Below, one piece after another: positions 52,312-61,289 of a stretch of DNA of 64,000 nt (positions are counted from its first letter, which is position 1; each line of letters begins with the position of its first letter). The translations under genes and the position numbers were made by a program. The stretch is from UBA11855 sp035297385 (lineage in GTDB: Archaea > Thermoproteota > Bathyarchaeia > Bathyarchaeales > Bathycorpusculaceae). Below the pieces are notes generated by a model. It saw only the letters and a program-made list of their open reading frames with translations. It was not told where the DNA came from and did no database searches. The stretch is taken from the NCBI GenBank assembly GCA_035297385.1, contig DATGZD010000019.1:22508-86507 (forward strand). Reading direction: 5' to 3'.

Positions 52312-53019
52312 GTGAAACTAATGCATGTTAAGGCTGTAATATTTGACTTAGATGGGACAGTTGCTAGTTTCAACTTGGATTATAGGAGAGTTCGCAGTCT
52401 AATCATAGATTTTCTGGTGAAGAAGGGTGTTCCAACTGCGCTTTTGTCATTAGATGAGAGCGTTTTTGAAATGTTGAGAAAGGCTGAAACATGGGCTAAG
52501 GACTCAGGCAAACCAAAAGAATTCATCGAGAACATTCAGAGTGAAGCTTTAGCCACTACTGAGCAGTATGAATTAGAGGCAGCTTCTACGACAATTCTTC
52601 TTCCAAGTGTTGTTGAGACGTTAAACGCTCTGAAAAGTATGGATTTGAAAGTTGGATTATGCACAATAAATAGCCAGAAAAGCGTAGATCATATTCTCGA
52701 ACGTTTCAAGATTACCCGTTCATTCGATGTAATTATTTCTAGAAATCAAGTGAAGCATGTAAAGCCGAATCCTGAACATCTTCAAGCTGCGTTGCAAGTG
52801 TTGCATGCTTCACCGAAGGAGACAATTGTCGTAGGTGATAGTCGAGTAGATATGCAGAGTGCAAAAGCATTGGGTGCAATTGCTGTCGGATTGCCCACAG
52901 GTGTTTCGACTATTCCTCAATTGATGGATGCTGGTGCAGATTATATTGTAACCTTGATGGTTGAAGTGCCTGTTCTGGTGAAAATGCTAACGGAAGATGA
53001 ATGTTATAATAATGCGTAG
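52312..53019 (+). CDS. HAD-superfamily phosphatase
   Basis: Motif I FDLDGTVA, motif II CTINSQ, motif III KHVKPNPEHL and motif IV VVGDSRVDMQSAK. An alpha-helical cap sits between I and II. It resembles phosphoglycolate phosphatases, but the substrate is not fixed. It starts with GTG 52312 or ATG 52321. Confidence 0.9.
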   Translation: MKLMHVKAVIFDLDGTVASFNLDYRRVRSLIIDFLVKKGVPTALLSLDESVFEMLRKAETWAKDSGKPKEFIENIQSEALATTEQYELEAASTTILLPSVVETLNALKSMDLKVGLCTINSQKSVDHILERFKITRSFDVIISRNQVKHVKPNPEHLQAALQVLHASPKETIVVGDSRVDMQSAKALGAIAVGLPTGVSTIPQLMDAGADYIVTLMVEVPVLVKMLTEDECYNNA

Positions 53020-53070
53020 CTGGTTTGTCCCGAAATTAAGAGCATATTTTGCAAGAGGGGTTTGAAGCAA

Positions 53071-53220
53071 GTGGCTACTTATACATTGTTCAAAGCATTC
53101 TACGCTTAGTTCTTAACAGAAAAACCCCTCAAAATACTTGAACGAAAAGGTAAAGCAGTCTCCCTCTACATTTTTCAACACGTAATATCGGATAAAGCAG
53201 CGTGGAGAGCCCTTTTATTT
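53071..53220 (+). pseudogene. Possible decayed regulator gene interrupted by TAG
   Basis: GAGGGG 7-12 nt upstream, then GTG opens MATYTLFKAFYA; a TAG (53107-53109) follows, but the same frame continues FLTEKPLKILERKGKAV and on. The downstream part looks like the start of an HTH protein. It runs into the convergent VOC gene. I favour a degenerate gene; readthrough as pyrrolysine cannot be excluded. A 9-bp inverted repeat (53055-53063 and 53122-53130) brackets it. Confidence 0.3.
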
Positions 53221-53634
53221 TTTCTCTACCACGAATATCCACTGAATGCCATATTTATCATAAAACTGTCCATATATGCCAAACGGCATATCATGCAATT
53301 CTTGAAACCGTTTTTTGTCTGCTCCGTCTGCCAGCGTATCAAATACTACTTTCATTTCATCATAGATTTTGCCAGTGACAAATATGGCAAACATATTTCC
53401 CAGTATCGGATTAACCTCAGGAGACGCCATCCAGTCAGTGGCTGATATTCCAATCTCACCATTTTTGAGATGTGCATTGATTATTCTGTCGTGTTTTTCT
53501 TGCGGGAACTGGTCTTTCATAGGAGTATCGCCAAGCTTTGTCAAGGTTAACTCTCCCCCGAGACATTTGTGGTAAAAAGTCATCGCTTCAGCACAGTTGC
53601 CGTCAAATAAAAGGAATGGTGTAGTTTTTAACAT
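53215..53634 (-). CDS. PhnB-like VOC-family protein
   Basis: 139 residues with PFLLFDGNCAEAMTFYHKCLGGELTLTKLGDTPM at the start and PFGIYGQFYDKYGIQWIFVV at the end, the PhnB/3-demethylubiquinone-9-like subgroup. No catalytic role is known for the subgroup. It is one of two VOC genes in a row on the minus strand. Confidence 0.92.
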   Translation of the reverse strand: MLKTTPFLLFDGNCAEAMTFYHKCLGGELTLTKLGDTPMKDQFPQEKHDRIINAHLKNGEIGISATDWMASPEVNPILGNMFAIFVTGKIYDEMKVVFDTLADGADKKRFQELHDMPFGIYGQFYDKYGIQWIFVVEKK

Positions 53635-53663
53635 ATTTCTTGACCTACATTCATGGTTGATGA

Positions 53664-53999
53664 CTACTTTGATTGTTGTCTAAGCCCAACAACGTTACCA
53701 TCAGCGTCTTTAACCAGTGCGATCAGTAATCCCCCGCCTACATCTTTAACGTCTTGGACAACCTCAGCACCCACTTCGGTCATTGCTTGAAGGCTACTCT
53801 TAATGTCCTTAACATCTGCATAAGCAATAGGTCCAATATTCGAGTTAGGGTCTAAACCGACTTCCATTTCGCCAACCCTATAACCTATATAATAGGCGCT
53901 TGCGACATATGGCTCTATGCCTAGAAATTTTCCATAAAATGCTTTAGCTTTTTCTACATCCTTAATTGGATAGACTAAAAGTTTAATGTTGCATGGCAT
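53664..53999 (-). CDS. VOC-family protein
   Basis: A single-domain VOC protein of 111 residues: KLLVYPIKDVEKAKAFYGKFLG and VKDADGNVVGLRQQ. Substrate unknown. The start MPCNIKLL (53999) is preferred to the one four codons upstream. It lies 29 nt before the PhnB-like gene on the same strand. Confidence 0.88.
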   Translation of the reverse strand: MPCNIKLLVYPIKDVEKAKAFYGKFLGIEPYVASAYYIGYRVGEMEVGLDPNSNIGPIAYADVKDIKSSLQAMTEVGAEVVQDVKDVGGGLLIALVKDADGNVVGLRQQSK

Positions 54000-54119
54000 A
54001 AAATGCCTCATATTGAAATCAAGCGTGCTCTAATATAATAATTTCTGAACAAACCAGTAGCGCATATACCTGAAGAGCAGTTCAAATCTAAAATAGAACA
54101 ATCAAATACAATACTGAAC

Positions 54120-55193
54120 ATGGGTAAGAAACCGCGAATAATCTTCCATCTCGATATGGATCACTTTTATACAGCGGTTGAGGAGCGAGAATGTCCGGAA
54201 CTTAAAGGTAAACCCGTAATTGTCGGGGCTGATCCAAAACAAGGCAAAGGTAGAGGTGTAGTTAGCACCAGCAACTATGAAGCTCGCAAGGTTGGTGTAC
54301 GATCAGGTATGCCGATTAGTCGAGCTTGGCAACTTTGCCCTCAAGCCACCTACCTGCCGCCTAATTTTCCACTTTATATTAACGCTTCGAATGCAGTTAT
54401 GCAAATCACTAAATGTTATGCAGATAAGTTTGAACAGTGGGGTATTGATGAAGCTTTTCTTGATGTATCTGACAAAGTACATAATTTTGATGAAGCAATT
54501 ATATTGGCAAAGAAGTTGAAGCAAGAAATACAGCTGAAAGAAAATCTTACCTGCTCTATTGGTATTGGACCAAACAAGTTAGTGGCAAAAATAGCAAGCG
54601 ACTTCAATAAGCCTAATGGTCTTACAGTAGTTAAGGAAAGTGAAGTTGAAGCATTTTTATCTCCTCTTCCTGTCCGTAAGTTACTCTGGATTGGAAAGAA
54701 AACTGAGGCAAAACTCAGAGTCTTAGGTATTGAAACAATTGGTGATTTAGCACGTTTTGACCCATCAGTGCTGACAGAAATGTTTGGTGTGACGGGTAGA
54801 CAGATGCATTTAATGGCATTAGGTATTGATAACAGCGAAGTCGAGGAGCATACAGGCGTCAAATCTATTAGTAATGAGACAACCTTTGAAGAAGATACTA
54901 GTAATACTAATACTATTTTAACAGCGTTAGATGCAATCTCTGATAAAGTCTCCAAAGAAACGTTTGATCAGCATCTTTTCTTTAAGACTGTTACAATCAA
55001 AATTCGTTTTGATAATTTTGAAACTCATACTAAAAGTAAAACATTACCATTCATTACCAATCGAACACAAGATTTAAAGAAAACAACTCGCGAGTTATTG
55101 CAAGCTTATTTGAGGCATAACCGAAAAATTAGACTTATTGGTGTTCGAGTCTCGAGTTTTGTTTCAGGAGAAACACAGAAAACTCTACTGTAG
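54120..55193 (+). CDS. dinB: DNA polymerase IV, Y family (Dpo4/DinB)
   Basis: A translesion polymerase. Catalytic Asp12 in FHLDMDHFYTAVEE, the ASNYEARKVGVRSGMPI loop (usual Y-family fingers), and GIDEAFLD with Asp-Glu. Helix-hairpin-helix and the little-finger domain follow. Length 357 matches archaeal Dpo4. Unlike many archaea there is no obvious PIP box at the very end, but the C terminus (SFVSGETQKTLL) has a partial one. It stands alone. Confidence 0.95.
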   Translation: MGKKPRIIFHLDMDHFYTAVEERECPELKGKPVIVGADPKQGKGRGVVSTSNYEARKVGVRSGMPISRAWQLCPQATYLPPNFPLYINASNAVMQITKCYADKFEQWGIDEAFLDVSDKVHNFDEAIILAKKLKQEIQLKENLTCSIGIGPNKLVAKIASDFNKPNGLTVVKESEVEAFLSPLPVRKLLWIGKKTEAKLRVLGIETIGDLARFDPSVLTEMFGVTGRQMHLMALGIDNSEVEEHTGVKSISNETTFEEDTSNTNTILTALDAISDKVSKETFDQHLFFKTVTIKIRFDNFETHTKSKTLPFITNRTQDLKKTTRELLQAYLRHNRKIRLIGVRVSSFVSGETQKTLL

Positions 55194-55227
55194 TATCATT
55201 AATTGAATCTAGGAGCCTTGGCATGAT

Positions 55228-55464
55228 CTATCTTGGTGGCAGCATATTTGCATAGCCTAAGGCAACTGCTTGTTTTCGTTGAAGTTCCAACTCAGTCAAC
55301 TTTTGTTCAAGCATGGTTTGCTCAAAAACGTTTACTTGAACATTTGGAGTTAGAGTTAGAAGTTGCTTGTCAGATTTTATTAGGCTTCGAAAGCGGTTAA
55401 ATATTGGTTGACTATTTTGGCTCATAACTGGCTGACTTATGCCTTGTTTTATTCTTGTTTTCAT
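55228..55464 (-). CDS. Small hydrophilic protein
   Basis: 78 residues, basic and Gln/Leu-rich (MKTRIKQGISQPVMSQNSQ, TMLEQKLTELELQRKQAV). A helical C-terminal half suggests a coiled coil. GGTGA is 7 nt before the ATG. It is divergent from the ArsR-like gene and shares its regulatory region, so it may be controlled by it. No family recognised. Confidence 0.6.
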   Translation of the reverse strand: MKTRIKQGISQPVMSQNSQPIFNRFRSLIKSDKQLLTLTPNVQVNVFEQTMLEQKLTELELQRKQAVALGYANMLPPR

Positions 55465-55507
55465 GATTATTTCACCATTTCGTTTCTAATCTTTATATTA
55501 AGATGAC

Positions 55508-55517
55508 CGTTTTAATA
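55508..55517 (+). promoter_or_regulatory. Direct repeat CGTTTTAATA, copy 1
   Basis: Same 10-mer occurs at 55563-55572, 55 bp away (about five helical turns) in the divergent region between the 78-residue gene and the ArsR-like gene. Possibly paired binding sites or TATA-like elements. Confidence 0.4.
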
Positions 55518-55562
55518 GTAAAAGCTAAGTTGCTTAAAAAGATTTCTATTTTAATATGAAAA

Positions 55563-55572
55563 CGTTTTAATA
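55563..55572 (+). promoter_or_regulatory. Direct repeat CGTTTTAATA, copy 2
   Basis: The second copy overlaps the palindrome AAAACGTTTT (55559-55568) and contains a TATA-like TTTTAATA. Confidence 0.4.
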
Positions 55573-55575
55573 CAT

Positions 55576-55595
55576 ATGTAAATAAGTATTTACAT
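55576..55595. promoter_or_regulatory. Perfect palindromic operator upstream of the ArsR-like gene
   Basis: ATGTAAATAAGTATTTACAT has two 9-bp arms around AG with no mismatch. It ends 9 nt before the ATG of the regulator, so it overlaps the likely transcription start. It is well placed for autoregulation. Confidence 0.7.
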
Positions 55596-55604
55596 GGTGC
55601 TTGC

Positions 55605-56204
55605 ATGAAAGCTGTAAAACATATAACCGACCCAGAAGCCTTCAAAATCTTAGCTGATGATACCAGGAAAAGAATGATTTTTCTACTTCGTGCAAAAGAA
55701 ATGACTGTCAGCCAAATAGCCGATGAGCTTAACCTTACTCCACAAACAGTTTATCATCATATTAAACGACTAGTAGAAGCAGGGATGGTAGAGGTTACAC
55801 GTGAAGTCCGAGTTGACCACTTAATTGAGAGCTACTATATGGCTACTGCTGAAGTGTTCCATTTAACTGTTGGGAAAACGTCAGGCGGCAGCGAGACGCT
55901 TGCTGAAATGATGGTTTCTTCTCTTGAGGCTTTAAAGAAACTTGGGTTCAACATTGCTTACACGGATAAGGAGGTGGAGCAGCTCGTTGAATTGACGATG
56001 GAACGCGCCGAATGTTGTAGTGCAAAAGAGTATGAAGAAGCAGTCGCAAAACTGGAGGATCTAGATCTCTTTACGAAAGAAGATGTTCAAGAATATGCGT
56101 CGATACTCTCAATGTCTGACAAACAATTGCAGGAAGAAGATGAGATTGACCTGAAATTTAGAGGATTGCTCCGGTCATTAATCAAAAAAGAAACGAAGAA
56201 ATAA
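55605..56204 (+). CDS. ArsR-family winged-helix regulator
   Basis: Residues 1-85 are a helix-turn-helix (FKILADDTRKRMIFLLRAKEMTVSQIADELNLTPQTVYHHIKRLVEAGMVEV). The following region, about 100 residues, is helical and acidic and may oligomerise or bind ligand (VEQLVELTMERAECCSAKEYEEA with a Cys-Cys pair). It has the palindrome 55576-55595 in front and divergent gene 55228-55464. The Cys pair could bind metal or sense thiols; that is speculation. Confidence 0.85.
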   Translation: MKAVKHITDPEAFKILADDTRKRMIFLLRAKEMTVSQIADELNLTPQTVYHHIKRLVEAGMVEVTREVRVDHLIESYYMATAEVFHLTVGKTSGGSETLAEMMVSSLEALKKLGFNIAYTDKEVEQLVELTMERAECCSAKEYEEAVAKLEDLDLFTKEDVQEYASILSMSDKQLQEEDEIDLKFRGLLRSLIKKETKK

Positions 56205-56232
56205 GTTCGACACAAATAATGACAATATTTTC

Positions 56233-56502
56233 TTAGCAATATTTCTCTTTTATTCTTGCGTCAGCGACCTTCGCAATCATAGCACTGGAGATCATGACAA
56301 ACTTTACACCCAAAAGATCTGCTAACTCAGCAGGTTTCTGATCCTGTGTAACAAGGATTAAATCATGTTTTTTGGCGTATTCGACAACGTCTCTATCTTT
56401 TGCACTCTTTAGCCCTGCTTCTTGTGCAGTTACAACTTGATAGCCTAGAGTTTCAAAGTATTCCTTTAGACCAGCATACATTTCGTCAAGCAACAATTTC
56501 AT
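56233..56502 (-). CDS. DUF5615/PIN-like nuclease-type protein
   Basis: 89 residues: MKLLLDEMYAGLKEYFETLGYQVV, then DRDVVEYAKKHDLILVTQDQKPAEL. The acidic Asp-Glu near the N terminus and ILVTQDQ match the Mut7-C/DUF5615 PIN-like fold often found in toxin-antitoxin modules. I saw no adjacent antitoxin gene; the divergent ArsR-like gene may be coincidental. Confidence 0.85.
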   Translation of the reverse strand: MKLLLDEMYAGLKEYFETLGYQVVTAQEAGLKSAKDRDVVEYAKKHDLILVTQDQKPAELADLLGVKFVMISSAMIAKVADARIKEKYC

Positions 56503-56563
56503 TATAAGTGCCTCGTAAGATTTGTTTATGATCTATATATTTAGAGATTTTTCAAATATTTCT

Positions 56564-57163
56564 TTAGCTTGTCTTTTGGGTTCTGTTTTGCCTTGCTTGG
56601 TGAATTAAGAAAGCCAAAATAATCAACATACCTGTAGCTGTCAATACGGCCGAGATTGAGGTAAATAGAAAATTATCTGCCTCTATCACAAAGTCAGCTG
56701 AGATTGCTGCAGTTAATGCTCCTATTAAAAGACTAGCTTTGCTGCCTACAAACTCATGTAATTCTTCGAAAACAGTTTGACGGAATCTACTGAGAAGAAT
56801 CAAAACAAAAACAAAGGAAAATAGAAGCAATAGGAAAGTCCATGTCAATTCACTAAAATAGTTGCCAAAGGTAAGGAGTAATCCTATTTCATCAGCGATA
56901 AGTCCACCTCCAACACCATACATGATGGACGCTATCATGTCAATTTCTTTCTGAGTATAACTGATACCTACCCAACTGCCAACTGTCAAAAGAGCTAAGC
57001 CAAACCAAAAATGGTGAATATGAATTCCTTCAGTAACAAGAACCACATCAGGATATAGGGAAGTGAACACTCGAGCTACACTAAATGAGATTATAAATGA
57101 ACCCAAAGCTAACACAGCTAAGTGAACTCTTAGTTGTGTGTTTATCTTGGAAATTGGTCTCAA
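56564..57163 (-). CDS. Multi-pass membrane protein
   Basis: 199 residues with about five hydrophobic segments; two conserved-looking motifs are GIHIHHFWFGLALL and GVGGGLIADEIGLLL. The His-rich loop might bind metal. No family named. It has a normal composition and stands alone. Confidence 0.75.
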   Translation of the reverse strand: MRPISKINTQLRVHLAVLALGSFIISFSVARVFTSLYPDVVLVTEGIHIHHFWFGLALLTVGSWVGISYTQKEIDMIASIMYGVGGGLIADEIGLLLTFGNYFSELTWTFLLLLFSFVFVLILLSRFRQTVFEELHEFVGSKASLLIGALTAAISADFVIEADNFLFTSISAVLTATGMLIILAFLIHQARQNRTQKTS

Positions 57164-57315
57164 CTCAATAAAGGAGAGCGCTACTTTGTATAAAAACTTA
57201 AGCAGAGCAATAGTGCAAGGCTTAACTAGAATTAGTTAAGTTCAAGCCATCTGCAAAGTCATGATTTTAGGTTTTATGGAAGCGGAAGAATAATATAGAA
57301 TATATCTAAATCTCT

Positions 57316-58494
57316 GTGTGTTATGGGGGCGCCGTCTACATAACATCCAAAATTAGCAGTATAGGTTACGTGAATAGGATCAGAGATAACGTTCTCAATA
57401 TAAGCCGAAAGCCATTGACACAATTATATGAACAATTAAAAGCTGCAGATTGCGTTGTCTGTGGTGGCTCAGGTAGATCCTTATACTCGTTGAATGCGGC
57501 AATGAGTCAAATCGCGATCAGTCAAGTCGGCTGGAGAAACAAAGTCGTCCTTACTCCTGATGATCCTGGTTTTCCTGGCAAGAACATGTACGATGCTGCA
57601 GCCGATTTAGAGAGACGGTATAAGAAGATATTACTGTTAATGAATTCAGGAAGCGGCTACTCAGACGATCCGTTAGTTATGGCTCAGGATTTAGCAAGGT
57701 ATATTGAAGAAAAGAAAACAACTCATTTTTCGATGGGTCTGTTAACTTCAGCGCTCGACTCGCCGCTTACTGAAATTACTAATCGTCATGGGCACGTAAT
57801 TCAACTTAAGGGACGTGGCAAATCTAAACCCTCATTCGAGTATAGTGAGACAGGCATGATGGGGGATATCTTCGAACTCGGCACTCTCTTGCTTATGGGT
57901 ATGATGATAGAAGCCATCTTTCGCAACCTCGAAGTTGAGGATGTGTTTAGACTCTGTGCTGAAGAATTCGATAAAATAGGTAAAATGATAGATGCTAACG
58001 TAGAATCTGATACTTACACACAATTAGTTGATTTGTTAGAGAAGCGCACGAATGTGTTCATGGGTGGAAAAGGAACAGCAGATCAAATTGCTAAAATGAC
58101 TGCCATCCGCTTGTTCCATATTAAAAGTTTTTTGGGCGATAATGTTTACGTTACCCGAGGAGTTAACACACCGCATCCGAGAGCTGGTGACTTAGAAGTT
58201 TTGCTATCATATACTGGTGAATACAAGCCTGTAATTATCTGGGCAGATGTAGTGAAGAAATTTAATGGGACAGTCTTCGCTATCACGGGTACAAAAGATT
58301 CCACGTTGGCTAAGAAAGCTGATTTGAAGATAATATTAGAAGAAGAAACCCGACCGGGCGCACCGCGTCGCTTCTACACAAGAGCTGCTTTTGCTTTAAG
58401 TCCCTTGCCCGTTAAGCTTGCAGAACGATTAGCTCAAAGGGGTCTAAGGCTACCAGAATATATCATCAGTTGGTACCATTCGGTTACGCAATAA
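57316..58494 (+). CDS. Double SIS-domain sugar isomerase-like protein
   Basis: Two SIS (sugar-isomerase) domains: residues about 35-175 (VVCGGSGRSLYSLNAAMSQIA) and about 230-370 (VFMGGKGTADQIAKMTAIRLFH). These fold units bind phosphosugars. The middle region (MMGDIFELGTLLLMGMMIEAIF) joins them. The start is uncertain: GTG 57316 is given; an in-frame ATA 57340 following GGGGG is another possibility. It precedes the S-component gene by 1 nt, so it is in the same transcript with uppP. Substrate unknown. Confidence 0.8.
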   Translation: MCYGGAVYITSKISSIGYVNRIRDNVLNISRKPLTQLYEQLKAADCVVCGGSGRSLYSLNAAMSQIAISQVGWRNKVVLTPDDPGFPGKNMYDAAADLERRYKKILLLMNSGSGYSDDPLVMAQDLARYIEEKKTTHFSMGLLTSALDSPLTEITNRHGHVIQLKGRGKSKPSFEYSETGMMGDIFELGTLLLMGMMIEAIFRNLEVEDVFRLCAEEFDKIGKMIDANVESDTYTQLVDLLEKRTNVFMGGKGTADQIAKMTAIRLFHIKSFLGDNVYVTRGVNTPHPRAGDLEVLLSYTGEYKPVIIWADVVKKFNGTVFAITGTKDSTLAKKADLKIILEEETRPGAPRRFYTRAAFALSPLPVKLAERLAQRGLRLPEYIISWYHSVTQ

Positions 58495-58504
58495 GTTGGA
58501 TGGA

Positions 58505-59005
58505 ATGATTAAAGCAAAGACTGTAGCTTTCGTAGCAGTAATGGCCGCCTTGGCTAATGTTCTATCGTTTCCACCCTTCGCTATTCCTTTACAATTTGGA
58601 GCGTTTCCATCATCGATTCATTTCTTTCAAGTCGCCATATTCATTTGTGCTATTCTAGCTGGTCCATTAGCTGGCTTGATTGCGGGTACAATAGGCGGCC
58701 TGTATATGGGTATAACAAGAATTCCATTTGTTATTGGCGGAATAGCTATTTTGGGCGTTTGCTGTGGATTAATGGCAAAAAAATTTCGACCATTCATTGC
58801 TTGTTTGTTAGCGTTTCTCATTCAAGTCCCTTATGTTTTGATAACAGATTACCTGTGGTTCACGTATTTCGTGGGTGCTTCGTCTGCTGCAGCGTGGGCT
58901 ATAATCGTGCCTATCATTGCAGTTCTGAGTCTTGAAACTTTAATCTGTGCAGTGTTAGCCGAGATTATCGTACATTACATAAGGAAAGCAGGGTTTAGGT
59001 TCTAA
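58505..59005 (+). CDS. ECF-type S component membrane protein
   Basis: Six hydrophobic segments in 166 residues (VAFVAVMAALANVLSF, FFQVAIFICAILAGPLAGLIAGTIGGL). This is the S-component fold of energy-coupling factor vitamin transporters, closest in look to the ThiW/HmpT group. Ligand unknown; the ATPase and T component are not nearby. TTG 58496 is an alternative start. It follows the SIS gene closely. Confidence 0.8.
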   Translation: MIKAKTVAFVAVMAALANVLSFPPFAIPLQFGAFPSSIHFFQVAIFICAILAGPLAGLIAGTIGGLYMGITRIPFVIGGIAILGVCCGLMAKKFRPFIACLLAFLIQVPYVLITDYLWFTYFVGASSAAAWAIIVPIIAVLSLETLICAVLAEIIVHYIRKAGFRF

Positions 59006-59066
59006 AACCGTGTAGTTTAAGAATCAAACTTACATAACTTGAGCCTTAATTACGAAGGATACTGAC

Positions 59067-59858
59067 ATGGATTTACTGCAATCAACGATACTTGGTTTCA
59101 TTCAAGGTGTAACAGAATGGCTTCCGATTTCGAGTACAGGACACTTGAGGATTGCTGAGCATTCTTTTGCGTTAACAATCCCAGCATTATTCGATGTACT
59201 GCTCCATGTCGGGACACTATTTGTGACGTTGGTTTACTTTCGTAAGGCTATATGGGATGTCCTTAAAGCACTGGCTAAGCGAGATTTCAAATCTGAGGAT
59301 GGTAAACTAATTCCTCTCATCATTATTGGAACCGTGCCAACAGTGCTTATAGGATTCTTCTATGGCAACGAACTAGACCTGACTTTAAGTACTACATTAT
59401 TTCTTGGCATTGGTTTTGTAATTAGTGGTTTTGTTCTCTATGCCTCAAAATTTGGCAAAGAAAACAAACAGGAAATATCGTATATTGATGCTCTAATTAT
59501 TGGTACGGTGCAAGGAATAGCAATTATTCCAAGCGTCAGTCGAAGCGGTTTCACGATAGCAGTCGCGCTTCTCCTTGGAATACGACGTGAACAAGCTTTC
59601 AAATTTTCATTCTTGCTCTCGATTCCCTCAATCATTGGCGCATTAGGGTTAACCGTGTATCAGCAACATTCTGAGTTAGCTCTTGCAGGCGTGGGTTTAA
59701 CAGAGATTATTGTTGGTGTGGTTGTCTCAATAATTGTGGGTTTCTTTGCACTAAAATTATTGTGGCGCGCCTTGGCTAGTCGTAAATTCTACATTTTCGC
59801 TTTCTATTGCTTTATCCTTGGTATCGTTCTTGTAATGTTAAGTCCGCTCGGATTTTAG
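59067..59858 (+). CDS. uppP: Undecaprenyl-diphosphatase UppP/BacA-like
   Basis: A membrane phosphatase of polyprenyl diphosphates. Motifs: GVTEWLPISSTGHL near the N terminus and IPSVSRSGFTIAVALLLG; 263 residues with seven or more spans. In archaea it probably recycles dolichyl/undecaprenyl diphosphate used in glycosylation or cell envelope. It converges with cca (21-nt overlap of 3' ends). Confidence 0.95.
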   Translation: MDLLQSTILGFIQGVTEWLPISSTGHLRIAEHSFALTIPALFDVLLHVGTLFVTLVYFRKAIWDVLKALAKRDFKSEDGKLIPLIIIGTVPTVLIGFFYGNELDLTLSTTLFLGIGFVISGFVLYASKFGKENKQEISYIDALIIGTVQGIAIIPSVSRSGFTIAVALLLGIRREQAFKFSFLLSIPSIIGALGLTVYQQHSELALAGVGLTEIIVGVVVSIIVGFFALKLLWRALASRKFYIFAFYCFILGIVLVMLSPLGF

Positions 59859-61289
59859 CCAGAGAGGTTTTCCCTGAAGAAACTCTGTCACAAACGCGGC
59901 GAACCGTTTATGATTTGAGTAGATTTCCAAGATGTTCCCATCAACGAGGATATTGTAACCAGTCTGGATTGCTTTCGAGATCAATCTTGCGGCGCCAGCA
60001 TTTTCGCCTCCATCTTTTAGTTTTTCTTGAAGAAGGACAACAGCATCCACATATTTCCTTGGCACTTGCGCTATCCATCTGCCTGATTCAATATAAGGAC
60101 CAGAAACGACACAACTATTTTCAGTGTATTTCTGCAAGAAATCTTCGCATTCTTTTTCATACTCTAAAGGAGGTCCAACATGTTTCTTGATGTTTGAGAG
60201 CAAACGCTGTTCCAACTCAAACACGAAGCAACTAAGAGTCTCTTCGTCGCTCCATACTGCTTCACGCAATACATTAAAATCGTTGATTTCAAGTAACCTG
60301 CTAAGAGCACGTTGTGTCCTGTATAATTGTCCCCAGAGAACGTCTGGAACAGCCTTGACAGCTTTGAAAGTTATGAATAAACAGTTGGAGCCACGAATCT
60401 GAAAATTTTCCAGTAATTCTTCTTTTGATTTTGCTTTCGGTGTAATTGGAAAGAAGAATTCTTCGCTTGGGTTTTTTAAGAAGGCTCTCGCTGCGCCTAC
60501 GAGAGTGTAAATTTTCTCTGATTTAACGGCGGAAGCCACGTTTCTGCATCTATCTACTGGATCAATGACTACGAGAGGTTCCTCAAAGAGGAGCTTAAGC
60601 TCTTTCTCTCTATTTGCATAATAATTCTCACTATCAATGATCAATCGTAGCTTGTATTTTGCGAACATCTGTAGAACTTCTACGAAAGATCCACAATGAA
60701 TCACAAGTAACTCACATAAGTAGCCGCTGAATCCACCAATCTTGATTTCTGCACCGTAGGTTTTGGTTCCCTGCATGAACCTTTTTAGTAATCGAACTTC
60801 ACTACGAAGGTTTTCGTCCAAATGTTTGTTGACATAATCAGTATGGTAGGGCGTTCTATCAGTAGCACTCAACCACTTACCCTGGTTCGCACGGTAGCAG
60901 GCTACAATGTTTACTCTGTAACCTTCCACAAAAGCTTCCAGATATGGATGTTCAGCAAAACGCTCTACTTGTCGCCAGCCCATAGTCGCTTCACGTGCGA
61001 TCTGTAGACTAATTTTAGCTAACGTTTTTCGTGGGATCGTTGGTAATACGCACATGAATACGTCTACGTCGGGTTCTTGTCTAAGCCATGTATCCTTCGC
61101 TACTGAACCTTCGACGCGAACGATAGTTTCGATGTCTCTCTTCTTAGCTGAAGCAGCAACTTTTTTTTCTAAATCTTTTGCTAGCATGAGAACCTTTTTT
61201 CTTTCTTCTATGGTTGGAGAGATTTTTAGCAAGATTTGGCTGCATACATGTTTGATTTTGGCTCTCATGCCTGCATTTCCTTTTTTCAT
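59838..61289 (-). CDS. cca: CCA-adding enzyme, archaeal class I
   Basis: tRNA nucleotidyltransferase of 483 residues. The head domain has GSVAKDTWLRQEPDVDVFM with the two catalytic aspartates; FSGYLCELLVIHCGSF and PVDRCRNVASAV are typical of the archaeal class. It completes tRNA 3' ends. It begins ATG 61289, overlapping the thpR stop (ATGA). Confidence 0.95.
   Translation of the reverse strand: MKKGNAGMRAKIKHVCSQILLKISPTIEERKKVLMLAKDLEKKVAASAKKRDIETIVRVEGSVAKDTWLRQEPDVDVFMCVLPTIPRKTLAKISLQIAREATMGWRQVERFAEHPYLEAFVEGYRVNIVACYRANQGKWLSATDRTPYHTDYVNKHLDENLRSEVRLLKRFMQGTKTYGAEIKIGGFSGYLCELLVIHCGSFVEVLQMFAKYKLRLIIDSENYYANREKELKLLFEEPLVVIDPVDRCRNVASAVKSEKIYTLVGAARAFLKNPSEEFFFPITPKAKSKEELLENFQIRGSNCLFITFKAVKAVPDVLWGQLYRTQRALSRLLEINDFNVLREAVWSDEETLSCFVFELEQRLLSNIKKHVGPPLEYEKECEDFLQKYTENSCVVSGPYIESGRWIAQVPRKYVDAVVLLQEKLKDGGENAGAARLISKAIQTGYNILVDGNILEIYSNHKRFAAFVTEFLQGKPLWLKSERT

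Noticed and set aside
53107..53109. Pyrrolysine readthrough at TAG
   Set aside because: No methylamine methyltransferase or pyl gene in the window and the downstream frame runs into a convergent gene; decay is simpler.
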